DNA of 12,650 nt. Source: CAYJAD01 sp964371225 (GTDB lineage Bacteria > Desulfobacterota > Desulfovibrionia > Desulfovibrionales > Desulfovibrionaceae). This document shows, piece after piece, positions 7,702-12,650 of the stretch. Location of the stretch: assembly GCA_964371225.1 (NCBI GenBank), contig CAYJNA010000075.1, positions 1-12,650 of the forward strand, in the 5' to 3' direction. The notes under the pieces were generated by a model. The model worked only from the letters and a program-made list of their open reading frames with translations. It made no database searches and was not told where the DNA came from. Each line of letters opens with the position of its first letter. Within the stretch, counting starts at the first letter, position 1. A program made the translations under genes and the position numbers.

Positions 7702-7728
7702 AAAAGCCAAGCCCATAGCATGGCTTTT
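7702..7728. terminator. Terminator-like hairpin in the divergent region
   Basis: AAAAGCCA (7702-7709) and TGGCTTTT (7721-7728) form an 8-base-pair stem with an 11-base loop. There are four T residues on the plus side and five on the minus side. No annotated gene ends here, so if it works as a terminator it belongs to an unannotated short transcript. Otherwise it is a protein-binding palindrome. Confidence 0.35.
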
Positions 7729-7892
7729 ATGTACAATCCCCTGTACAAATTTCATGTGTGCAGCTCTCGTGAACATTACCGTTGCGCATGCAAGTAAGAG
7801 TAAGAATAGGCAGAGCCTAGACCCACCGTTATTATAATGATTTTATAGCCTTAGGTCTATACAGATTCCTTTTACTCCACCCGTAAATGCGC

Positions 7893-7920
7893 TTTTACAT
7901 AATTTTACATTTCTACACAT
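7893..7920. repeat. Helically phased TTTTACAT repeats
   Basis: Two perfect TTTTACAT copies start 10 bases apart (7893 and 7903), followed by TTCTACACAT at 7911-7920. The spacing places them on one face of the helix, about 30-55 bases upstream of the -35 box of the PHP gene. This is consistent with an activator site but could be AT-rich chance. Confidence 0.3.
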
Positions 7921-7948
7921 TTGTACAAAGGTCTTAGGGTATGAAGTC

Positions 7949-7978
7949 TTTACAAGTCTCTAAAATGTCATATATAAT
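7949..7978 (+). promoter_or_regulatory. Sigma-70-type promoter of the PHP-ABC operon
   Basis: TTTACA (7949-7954) and a perfect TATAAT (7973-7978) are 18 bases apart. Start of transcription is predicted near 7985, giving a leader of about 24 bases with a strong GAGGGAG ribosome-binding site (7997-8003). Confidence 0.6.
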
Positions 7979-7982
7979 GACA
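7966..7982. promoter_or_regulatory. Palindromic operator overlapping the -10 box
   Basis: TGTCAT (7966-7971) and ATGACA (7977-7982) form a perfect 6-base inverted repeat with a 5-base AT centre. The TATAAT -10 box (7973-7978) lies inside it. A dimeric repressor bound here would block RNA polymerase. The regulator is not identified; no candidate is encoded next to it. Confidence 0.5.
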
Positions 7983-8008
7983 GCGTACACTTCATAGAGG
8001 GAGAGACC

Positions 8009-8827
8009 ATGATTACATCAGATTTGCATACCCACACCTTATATTCCCACGGTTTAGATACCCCTGCTGACATGTGGGCTGCCGCACAAAAAAAAGGCAT
8101 TACCCTTATGGGCTTCAGTGAGCATTCCCCGCGCCCCACCAACTATACATATAGTAACGAATACCGCGAAAAGCTCAGCCGTTATTTTCCGCAATATGTG
8201 ACCGAGGTTCAAGAGTTAAAGCAAAAGTTCCCCGGTCAAGTGCTCTTGGGCATTGAAATGGATTGGATGGAAAAGGAAGTGCCCTTCATAAAAGAAGCCT
8301 TGGCTTCCTATGACTTTGACTATGTCATTGGCTCGGTGCATTTTCTAGATACATGGGGCTATGATGACCTATCTTCCGATTGGATGAGCTTAAAAAAAGG
8401 CCATTGCCATGAGCACTATGCGCACTATTTTAAAACCTTACGCCGCATGGCAGAAAGTGGTCTTTTTAATATTGCCGCGCATTTAGACCTCATTAAAATT
8501 TTTTCTATCAGCACTTTTAATACATGGATACAAGAGCGTGAATCGCTTATTCTTGTGGCAGAGGCACTGCAGGCCATGATGCTGCATGGTATGGCTTTGG
8601 AAGTATCATCAGCGGGCTTGCGTAAAATGTGCAAAGAAATTTACCCCGGCCCCCATATTATGGCCTTGGCTAAAGAATTATACTTACCCATCACTTTTGC
8701 TTCCGATGCACATAATGTCAACGATGTGGCGGCAGACTTTGACCAATTGGCGCAATACGCTCGTTCTTATGGTTATGACCATAGTGTGTATTTTTGTAAA
8801 AATACCATGTACAAACTTCCCTTTTAA
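8009..8827 (+). CDS. PHP-family histidinol-phosphatase-like phosphoesterase (HisJ type)
   Basis: A 272-residue cytoplasmic hydrolase of the PHP superfamily, HisJ/HisK branch, which removes phosphate from L-histidinol phosphate in histidine synthesis (EC 3.1.3.15). All metal ligands expected for the trinuclear site are visible: D-L-H7-T-H9 at the N-terminus, E38-H39 in FSEHSP, E83 in GIEMDW, H111 in GSVHFLD, H158 in AHLD, and D233/H235 in SDAH. The block DYVIGSVHFLD is typical of HisJ. The length agrees with the family. The ATG is fixed by GAGGGAG (7997-8003) five bases upstream. The ABC ATPase gene follows after 12 bases, so the two are cotranscribed from the promoter at 7949. No other his genes are present, so a different phosphomonoester substrate is possible. 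Confidence 0.85.
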   Translation: MITSDLHTHTLYSHGLDTPADMWAAAQKKGITLMGFSEHSPRPTNYTYSNEYREKLSRYFPQYVTEVQELKQKFPGQVLLGIEMDWMEKEVPFIKEALASYDFDYVIGSVHFLDTWGYDDLSSDWMSLKKGHCHEHYAHYFKTLRRMAESGLFNIAAHLDLIKIFSISTFNTWIQERESLILVAEALQAMMLHGMALEVSSAGLRKMCKEIYPGPHIMALAKELYLPITFASDAHNVNDVAADFDQLAQYARSYGYDHSVYFCKNTMYKLPF

Positions 8828-8839
8828 AAAGGGAATGCC

Positions 8840-10357
8840 ATGAAAAACAAACTCATTTCTCTGCAAGACCTTAGCTACACCGTCTCTGACGAGAACGGCT
8901 TGCATTTTATTTTATCGCAAGTGACTTTAGACGTGTATGAAGGTGAGCATTATGCCATTGTGGGAGCCAATGGCGCAGGGAAATCCACACTACTAAGTAT
9001 TTTACGCGGCGAATTATGGGCAGATCAAAATATAAGTGCCACAGAAATTGCTCCTTTTGAGCTAGAATATAGCCCCATGCCTCCCCCCATTACATGGTAC
9101 AACTTTGGCATAGCGGAAACTTCCCCCATCATGGGGCGACGCATGACGGGGCTTGTTTCTGCGGCTAAACAAGAGCGCTATGTACGCCATGAGTGGCGTA
9201 TCACCGGGGAGGACATTCTTCTCACGGCTTTTTCTGACAGTGAGCTTTTACATTATATTCCTGAGCAAAAACAAAAGGATGCTGCTGCAATGATGGCACA
9301 AAAGCTTTCTTGTGAGCATCTTTTACAGCAGGAAGCCTGTGCCATGTCTCAAGGGCAATTGCGCTTACTTATGCTGGGGCGTGTGCTTTTACGTGCGCCC
9401 AAGGTGCTGCTTTTAGATGAATATTTAGAAGGGCTGGATAAAAGCGCGCGCCAACGCATTTTAAAAGCATTGGAAAACTGCAATTCCACGTTAATTTTTA
9501 CAGGGCATAGGGCAGATTCCTTTCCTTCATGGGTCAAAAATACCTATGTATTACAGAATGGTGAGCTTGAAAAAAAGGATTTAAATGAAAGCATTTTTGA
9601 AGCCCTCGCTCCGGACTATGAACAAAAAAAACTTGCCGCCCTCACATCGCCCCCCTGTGATTTTTCAGCGGCACCCATACATATGACCTTGGAAGATGTT
9701 TCAGTATTTATCAACCGAAAACCCATTTTACATCATGTCACATGGCAATGGCATCAAGGAGAGCATTGGTTTTTGCATGGAGCCAACGGCGCCGGAAAAT
9801 CTACCCTCTTACGGCTTTTGGCAGGCGAAGAATACCCAGCCTTTGGCGGATCCATACAAAGGTATAACCTTAAAGACACAGAGCAACCGCTTCTTTTACG
9901 TAGCCGAGAAGAAATACAAAATTCTGTGCGTTTAATCAGCGATAAAGAACAAATGACCTATGGCTATGACGTGACGGCCTTGGAATTTGTGCTTTCCGGG
10001 CTTGATAATGTGCAAGGGCAGTATCGCGTCTATACCTTTGATGAAAGGCTGGCTGGTTTAAAATTTCTCTCGGAATTTGGTTTAAAATTCATACAAAATA
10101 GACGTATTAGTCAGTGTACTACTGGCTATATGCGACGCTTGCTCATAGCGCGCGCGCTCATAGGAGAGCCGGAAATTTTACTCTTGGATGAGCCTTTTTC
10201 CGGCTTAGATGGTATCTCTTACATGCAAGTAAAAGATTTACTCATGGATATAAGTAAAAAAGTGAGTATTCTGATGGTCTCCCACCACGAAGAAGATATA
10301 TTACAATGCATCAATAACTACGCCATGATGGAAAAAGGCATTTTGAGAAAGCTTTAG
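8840..10357 (+). CDS. Double ABC ATPase, ModF/PhrA-like
   Basis: A 505-residue soluble protein with two ABC ATPase domains and no membrane segments. Domain 1 (about 5-245) has Walker A GANGAGKST (42-50), signature MSQGQ (169-173), Walker B VLLLDE (189-194) and switch H223. Domain 2 (about 282-505) has Walker A GANGAGKST (314-322), Walker B ILLLDE (446-451) and H482, but its signature reads TTGYM (427-431) instead of S-G-G-Q. One of the two ATP sites should therefore be weakened. Domain order, length and the block LHGANGAGKSTLLRLLAGEEYPAFGG fit the ModF/PhrA branch, often annotated as molybdenum transport ATPase or photorepair protein, whose real role is unclear. The short linker makes an ABC-F translation factor unlikely. 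No permease or binding protein is adjacent. AAAGGGA (8828-8834) precedes the ATG by five bases; the gene is the second of a two-gene operon with the PHP enzyme. Confidence 0.85.
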   Translation: MKNKLISLQDLSYTVSDENGLHFILSQVTLDVYEGEHYAIVGANGAGKSTLLSILRGELWADQNISATEIAPFELEYSPMPPPITWYNFGIAETSPIMGRRMTGLVSAAKQERYVRHEWRITGEDILLTAFSDSELLHYIPEQKQKDAAAMMAQKLSCEHLLQQEACAMSQGQLRLLMLGRVLLRAPKVLLLDEYLEGLDKSARQRILKALENCNSTLIFTGHRADSFPSWVKNTYVLQNGELEKKDLNESIFEALAPDYEQKKLAALTSPPCDFSAAPIHMTLEDVSVFINRKPILHHVTWQWHQGEHWFLHGANGAGKSTLLRLLAGEEYPAFGGSIQRYNLKDTEQPLLLRSREEIQNSVRLISDKEQMTYGYDVTALEFVLSGLDNVQGQYRVYTFDERLAGLKFLSEFGLKFIQNRRISQCTTGYMRRLLIARALIGEPEILLLDEPFSGLDGISYMQVKDLLMDISKKVSILMVSHHEEDILQCINNYAMMEKGILRKL

Positions 10358-10469
10358 ATTTTCATACTATTATATGTAAGAAATTGAAAAAGTTGTATCA
10401 TTTTGAAGTAGTATAAGTACTGAAAGCTTGATTATTTTTTGTTTCATTGTACTTTAGGAGGATAGATAC

Positions 10470-11624
10470 ATGGGTGAGCAGTCTACATTGCAGCGTTTTG
10501 GCGGTGGCATACTTGTTTTTGTGTATATAATAATAGTGATATGCATACTATTCGTTTCAGGTGCCCTTTTTGGCTTTGAAAAATACTATACTTCAGAATT
10601 AGCAGCTCTTGATGCTATTCTCACAGATGAGATTTACCCCCTAGACACCCATCGCGTTCAACCGAAATATGATGGCAAAACCGTATATGCATACGGCACC
10701 ATCGACACAGAAAACACCATCGTTGACCCTTATTTTGGCATTACAGCCGACACTTTCGCGTTAATATGTAATGTGGAATATTTTCAATGGGTAGAAGATT
10801 ATGGGCGAAAAAGAAAACTTATTCCCGATTATGATCGAGAATGGCGCACTGCCCCCGTACCCACAGACGATTTTGATGACGAAAAAAATAACACTCTTGT
10901 GGGCAATTACGCAGATTACCGCCTATATGCAAAAGACATATTCCTTGATGCGCACACTATTGACGCATCCATTGTGGATAACACTCCTTCAGGCCCATAT
11001 AGCTATGAATTTGAATTCACACAAGAAATGTTAGACACTGCACAAGCGCATATACTAGAGCAAGCAAGTCAAAACCAAGTACAGTCAGACAGCATACACG
11101 ACTATTATTACTTTCTTCAAGAAGGCACCACGTACCCCTTGGTACACAAAGTAGGGAAAAATGAAATTTATGTGGGTTTAGACCCTGAAACGCCTCGTAT
11201 TGGAGATATTAGGCTTGAATTTACCATTATACCCAAAAAACAAGAAGTGAGTTTTGTAGCAAAACAACAAGGAAATACTTTACATCTTTTTGCAGATGCC
11301 TATGGAGAAACCGCCACATTAATGGTGCAGCCAGGCAAAAAAGATGTAGATTATCTTATTGATAATTTACAAAAAGAGGCTTTCCAAACCCTTTGGTTTA
11401 TCCGCGTGTCCTGCCCTATTGTTCTTTTTTTCTTCATTTGGATGTTAACCCCTGCCATGAAGCGTACATTCCATAAAAGCGCATGGCTACGGGGCTCTTC
11501 ATTCGCTGTTGCCTTAAAAAATACCATAATTTATTCATTGCTTGTTATTCTTGTGGCACATCTTTTTATCTTAGTGCCGCGTGTGCTACATACTAATGAT
11601 GTACTACAAACAATTTTGCAGTGA
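10470..11624 (+). CDS. TMEM43 family membrane protein
   Basis: A 384-residue membrane protein that I assign to the TMEM43 family (Pfam PF07787), known in animals as LUMA and scattered in bacteria without an established bacterial role. Topology: one N-terminal membrane helix (about 13-33), a large soluble part (about 35-305), then helices at about 308-328 and 351-371. Family-like blocks are YDGKTVYAYG (67-76), VDPYFGI (85-91), VEYFQWVEDYG (102-112, matching the family's VEMYQW-E), and IGDIRLEF (244-251) followed by VSFVAKQQGNTLHLF (260-274), which mirrors the family's GDLRVSF and IARQ-G--L. Human TMEM43 has three C-terminal helices, whereas I see two clear ones here. The ATG has AGGAGG (10456-10461) eight bases upstream. 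The 112 bases before it have no convincing promoter or terminator, so read-through from the ABC gene is possible. Confidence 0.75.
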   Translation: MGEQSTLQRFGGGILVFVYIIIVICILFVSGALFGFEKYYTSELAALDAILTDEIYPLDTHRVQPKYDGKTVYAYGTIDTENTIVDPYFGITADTFALICNVEYFQWVEDYGRKRKLIPDYDREWRTAPVPTDDFDDEKNNTLVGNYADYRLYAKDIFLDAHTIDASIVDNTPSGPYSYEFEFTQEMLDTAQAHILEQASQNQVQSDSIHDYYYFLQEGTTYPLVHKVGKNEIYVGLDPETPRIGDIRLEFTIIPKKQEVSFVAKQQGNTLHLFADAYGETATLMVQPGKKDVDYLIDNLQKEAFQTLWFIRVSCPIVLFFFIWMLTPAMKRTFHKSAWLRGSSFAVALKNTIIYSLLVILVAHLFILVPRVLHTNDVLQTILQ

Positions 11625-11740
11625 CACTTTTTTCACTTTTCTGGCATAAAATGAGAATTTTTACGTGCAGCAGAGGCTCTTAACCGACAAAGACCTTGAC
11701 GTAACACCCTATAATAGCCTATGGAAAGGGAAGTTTTTTT

Positions 11741-11797
11741 ACGATGCAAGCATAGGTAAGACTTTGACTAGCAAAGCCTTACACTTCTCTATGTCGT
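11741..11797 (+). promoter_or_regulatory. Nested imperfect hairpin in the RsbRD gene leader
   Basis: Successive arms pair in nested order: ACGA (11741-11744) with TCGT (11794-11797), CATAG (11751-11755) with CTATG (11789-11793), GTAAG (11756-11760) with CTTAC (11778-11782), and CTTTG (11762-11766) with CAAAG (11772-11776) around an ACTAG loop. Six-base unpaired segments occur on both sides and an A/C mismatch separates the two inner helices. Nineteen pairs in 57 bases with ordered bulges looks like a structured RNA rather than a simple terminator; there is no T tract after it. Confidence 0.4.
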
Positions 11798-11825
11798 TAA
11801 GAATGTGAATTATTTCTCTTTTTCC

Positions 11826-11864
11826 AGGCTACCCCTTGCAACTTACTGGTGTTAAGGGTGGCCT
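11826..11864 (+). promoter_or_regulatory. GC-rich hairpin in the RsbRD gene leader
   Basis: AGGCTACCC-C-TT (11826-11837) pairs with AAGGGTGGCCT (11854-11864): eleven base pairs including one T-G wobble, with a single bulged C and a 16-base loop. No T tract follows, so it is more likely a regulatory or stabilising stem than a terminator. Confidence 0.45.
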
Positions 11865-11867
11865 ATA

Positions 11868-11879
11868 GCCATGCATGGC
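11868..11879. repeat. Perfect 12-base palindrome GCCATGCATGGC
   Basis: GCCATGCATGGC is fully self-complementary and lies directly after the leader hairpin, 94 bases before the RsbRD gene. It could be a DNA-binding site for a dimeric regulator or a small RNA stem. Confidence 0.4.
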
Positions 11880-11973
11880 GTTTACATAGAAAAAAAGAAG
11901 CGGCAAAAGCAGGCAAAGCAACACCATTTAGTTTTAGCTCAAACACTAACGTATTATCTTAAGGCATATCTTC

Positions 11974-12501
11974 ATGGATATTTTAACTATATTTCGCCCT
12001 AAAAAAGATGCCGTAACTGCACAATGGATTGAATCTGTTTATGCATGTTACCCGCTGGATACCACAGGTTTTTTACGCACAAAAAAAGATGATTTCTGTA
12101 ACCCCGTGGGAGAAATCACCACCACCATGGCGCATTTTCTTTTTGACGCCGCCGCTGGTGAGCATGTGCTTGAGCTTAAACTGCGCGATGCCTTGCAGCG
12201 TTTTGTAAAATTACGCTCTGTGCAAGATTTCACACCTTCGCGCGGCCTTGGTGTTATGTTTATTTTTAAACAATTTTTCCGTGAAGCTTTTTTAGAGGAG
12301 TGCATAGCAAAGGGTGTGCTTAAAGAGTATTTAGAGTGTGAATCTCGTATAGATACCTTAAGCCTTATGGCCTTTGACATGTACATAGCTTCGCGTGATA
12401 CCCTAGCAGAAAATCGCATTAGCGAAATTCGTAATGCTCACTCGCAAATTGTACGCATGGCGCAACGCCACGGGATTGTTCCCGACGGCATGCAGCTATA
12501 A
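11974..12501 (+). CDS. RsbRD N-terminal domain protein, presumed dsr operon leader gene
   Basis: A 175-residue soluble, largely helical protein made of a single RsbRD N-terminal domain (the helical sensor-like domain of RsbT co-antagonist proteins in stressosomes). Family-like blocks are FCNPVGEIT (41-49), QDFTPSRGLGVMFIFKQ (84-100) and LMAFDMYIASRDTLAENR (131-148). It lacks the STAS domain that RsbR-type proteins carry, so it cannot join a stressosome in the usual way. From memory, stand-alone copies of this domain lie directly upstream of dsrM in Desulfovibrio-type bacteria, where they may regulate or help the DsrMKJOP complex; that role is not established. The ATG has only a weak ribosome-binding site (TAAGG, 11960-11964). 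The preceding structured leader may control expression. Four cysteines (C25, C42, C110, C122) are present, more than in most proteins of this window. Confidence 0.8.
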   Translation: MDILTIFRPKKDAVTAQWIESVYACYPLDTTGFLRTKKDDFCNPVGEITTTMAHFLFDAAAGEHVLELKLRDALQRFVKLRSVQDFTPSRGLGVMFIFKQFFREAFLEECIAKGVLKEYLECESRIDTLSLMAFDMYIASRDTLAENRISEIRNAHSQIVRMAQRHGIVPDGMQL

Positions 12502-12536
12502 TATACAGCTTTTCCCAAGGGTAAAGCGCATGCGTT

Positions 12537-12551
12537 CACCGTTTTACGGTG
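12537..12551 (+). promoter_or_regulatory. Tight hairpin after the RsbRD gene
   Basis: CACCGT (12537-12542) and ACGGTG (12546-12551) form a perfect 6-base-pair stem with a TTT loop. No T run follows. It starts 36 bases after the RsbRD stop codon. An RNA processing or stability element is possible, as is an operator. Confidence 0.4.
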
Positions 12552-12567
12552 CCATTAGTGTAGGAGT

Positions 12568-12593
12568 TTTCCTTTTGGAAGGAAAGCATTTTT
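12568..12593 (+). promoter_or_regulatory. AT-rich hairpin followed by a T run
   Basis: TTTCCTT (12568-12574) pairs perfectly with AAGGAAA (12579-12585) around a TTGG loop, and a flanking T-G wobble can extend it. Five T residues follow at 12589-12593. The stem is weak in G-C, so termination would be partial at best. Confidence 0.35.
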
Positions 12594-12598
12594 GAAAT

Positions 12599-12622
12599 CC
12601 GATTTGGATGATCGGTTTTTTT
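12599..12622 (+). terminator. Terminator-like hairpin before the next gene
   Basis: CCGAT (12599-12603) and ATCGG (12611-12615) form a 5-base-pair stem with a 7-base loop, followed by seven T residues (12616-12622). The stem is short, and an alternative pairing of ATCC (12597-12600) with GGAT (12606-12609) would disrupt it. Lying between the RsbRD gene and the next ribosome-binding site, it may attenuate transcription into the following operon. Confidence 0.5.
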
Positions 12623-12627
12623 AGTCA

Positions 12628-12646
12628 ACCTCTAGCCCAGTGAGGT
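12628..12646 (+). promoter_or_regulatory. Ribosome-binding site of the next gene, with a complementary upstream arm
   Basis: GAGGT at 12642-12646 matches the anti-Shine-Dalgarno and lies at the right edge, so a plus-strand gene should start within about ten bases after the window. ACCTC at 12628-12632 is its exact complement with a 9-base loop, so the site could be hidden in a small hairpin. The expected gene is dsrM, by context only. Confidence 0.45.
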
Positions 12647-12650
12647 AAGG

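Larger units (their letters stand above)
7620..8008. other. 389-base divergent intergenic region
   Basis: No gene is supported here. It separates two divergent genes. From left to right I see: a hairpin at 7702-7728; a TAGACC/GGTCTA inverted pair (7818-7823 and 7854-7859) around an AT-rich stretch with a TATAAT at 7833-7838 that has no -35 partner; two TTTTACAT repeats exactly 10 bases apart (7893-7900, 7903-7910) with a weaker third copy (7911-7920); and the promoter-operator of the PHP gene at 7949-7982. The length and content suggest a regulated divergent promoter region or a small RNA. Confidence 0.5.
11625..11973. other. 349-base intergenic region with leader-like RNA structure
   Basis: No protein gene is supported. 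No terminator is evident after the TMEM43 gene. A perfect -10-like TATAAT lies at 11710-11715 but without a properly spaced -35. From 11741 to 11879 the sequence can form a long imperfect hairpin, a second strong hairpin and a 12-base perfect palindrome. An imperfect direct repeat, AGACCTTGAC (11691-11700) and AGACTTTGAC (11759-11768), lies in the first half. The region most likely carries the promoter and 5' leader of the RsbRD gene. Confidence 0.5.

Noticed and set aside
7546..7797. An 83-codon plus-strand frame crossing the start of the Ser/Ala-rich gene
   Set aside because: It has no ribosome-binding site, overlaps a better minus-strand gene and its promoter side, and has no domain.
8840..10357. 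ABC-F ribosome-associated translation factor
   Set aside because: The two ATPase domains are joined by a short segment without the long charged linker or arm helices of ABC-F proteins, and the second signature is degenerate. ModF/PhrA fits better.
10358..10469. Promoter or terminator between the ABC and TMEM43 genes, including the ATACTA/TAGTAT pair (10364-10369, 10409-10414) and the GAAAGCTT repeats (10347, 10422)
   Set aside because: Possible -35 and -10 boxes are wrongly spaced, the hairpin loop is about 39 bases and the repeats are short. None stands above the AT-rich background.
11696..11715. TTGACG and TATAAT as a promoter
   Set aside because: The two boxes are only 8 bases apart, too close for one sigma-70 promoter. 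The TATAAT alone is kept as a weak hint.
11721..11759. A 12-codon frame that could be a leader peptide
   Set aside because: There is no ribosome-binding site, no run of one regulatory amino acid, and it overlaps the structured leader.
11871..12002. A 43-codon open frame starting in the palindrome and overlapping the RsbRD start
   Set aside because: It starts inside the GCCATGCATGGC palindrome, its nearest purine-rich site is 12 bases upstream, its product is merely basic low-complexity sequence, and it overlaps a better-supported gene.
12476..12502. TTGTTC and TATAAT at the end of the RsbRD gene as a promoter for the next operon
   Set aside because: The spacing is 15 bases and the -35 match is poor. 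It overlaps coding sequence and the stop codon, so I could not support it over chance.

Overview
The window looks like chromosomal DNA of a moderately AT-rich member of the Desulfovibrionaceae (sulfate- or sulfonate-respiring deltaproteobacteria). The main clue is the right-hand gene, a stand-alone RsbRD N-terminal domain protein. From memory, a gene of this type sits directly ahead of the sulfite-reduction membrane complex genes dsrMKJOP in these bacteria. The window ends on a ribosome-binding-site-like sequence, so the first dsr gene (dsrM) probably starts just past the edge; this is inference, because no dsr coding sequence is visible. I saw no insertion sequence, CRISPR array, tRNA or rRNA.

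Left part (1-2642): two minus-strand genes form a likely operon, a secreted VWA-OmpA peptidoglycan-anchored protein followed by a small secreted protein, closed by a strong terminator at 60-89. Divergent from them is a DapF-fold racemase most like CntK, the histidine racemase of staphylopine-type metallophore synthesis. It stands alone and has its own terminator. The 158-base divergent intergenic region holds two inverted repeats and a candidate minus-strand promoter.

Middle (2675-7619): a 1017-residue multidomain membrane protein that I cannot name has an N-terminal region resembling a decayed PHP metal-dependent hydrolase domain. It runs convergently into a family 2 glycosyltransferase. Upstream of the glycosyltransferase on the same strand is a Ser/Ala/Gln-rich, probably disordered, lineage-restricted protein with a candidate terminator after it.

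Right part (7620-12650): a 389-base divergent intergenic region ends in a good promoter whose -10 box lies inside a 17-base palindrome. It drives a PHP-family histidinol-phosphatase-like enzyme (HisJ type) and, 12 bases later, a double-ABC ATPase of the ModF/PhrA type with one degenerate signature motif. Next come a bacterial member of the TMEM43 membrane family, a 349-base gap with nested RNA-like hairpins, and the RsbRD protein. The final 150 bases contain three hairpins, one terminator-like, and a short element that could hide the next gene's ribosome-binding site. Together these look like attenuation or processing signals between the RsbRD gene and the presumed dsr operon.

Most genes are single-gene or two-gene units, so the window reads as core genome with several poorly described families. 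The least explained items are the 1017-residue protein, the orphan CntK-like racemase, the bacterial TMEM43 protein, and the structured leaders on both sides of the RsbRD gene.
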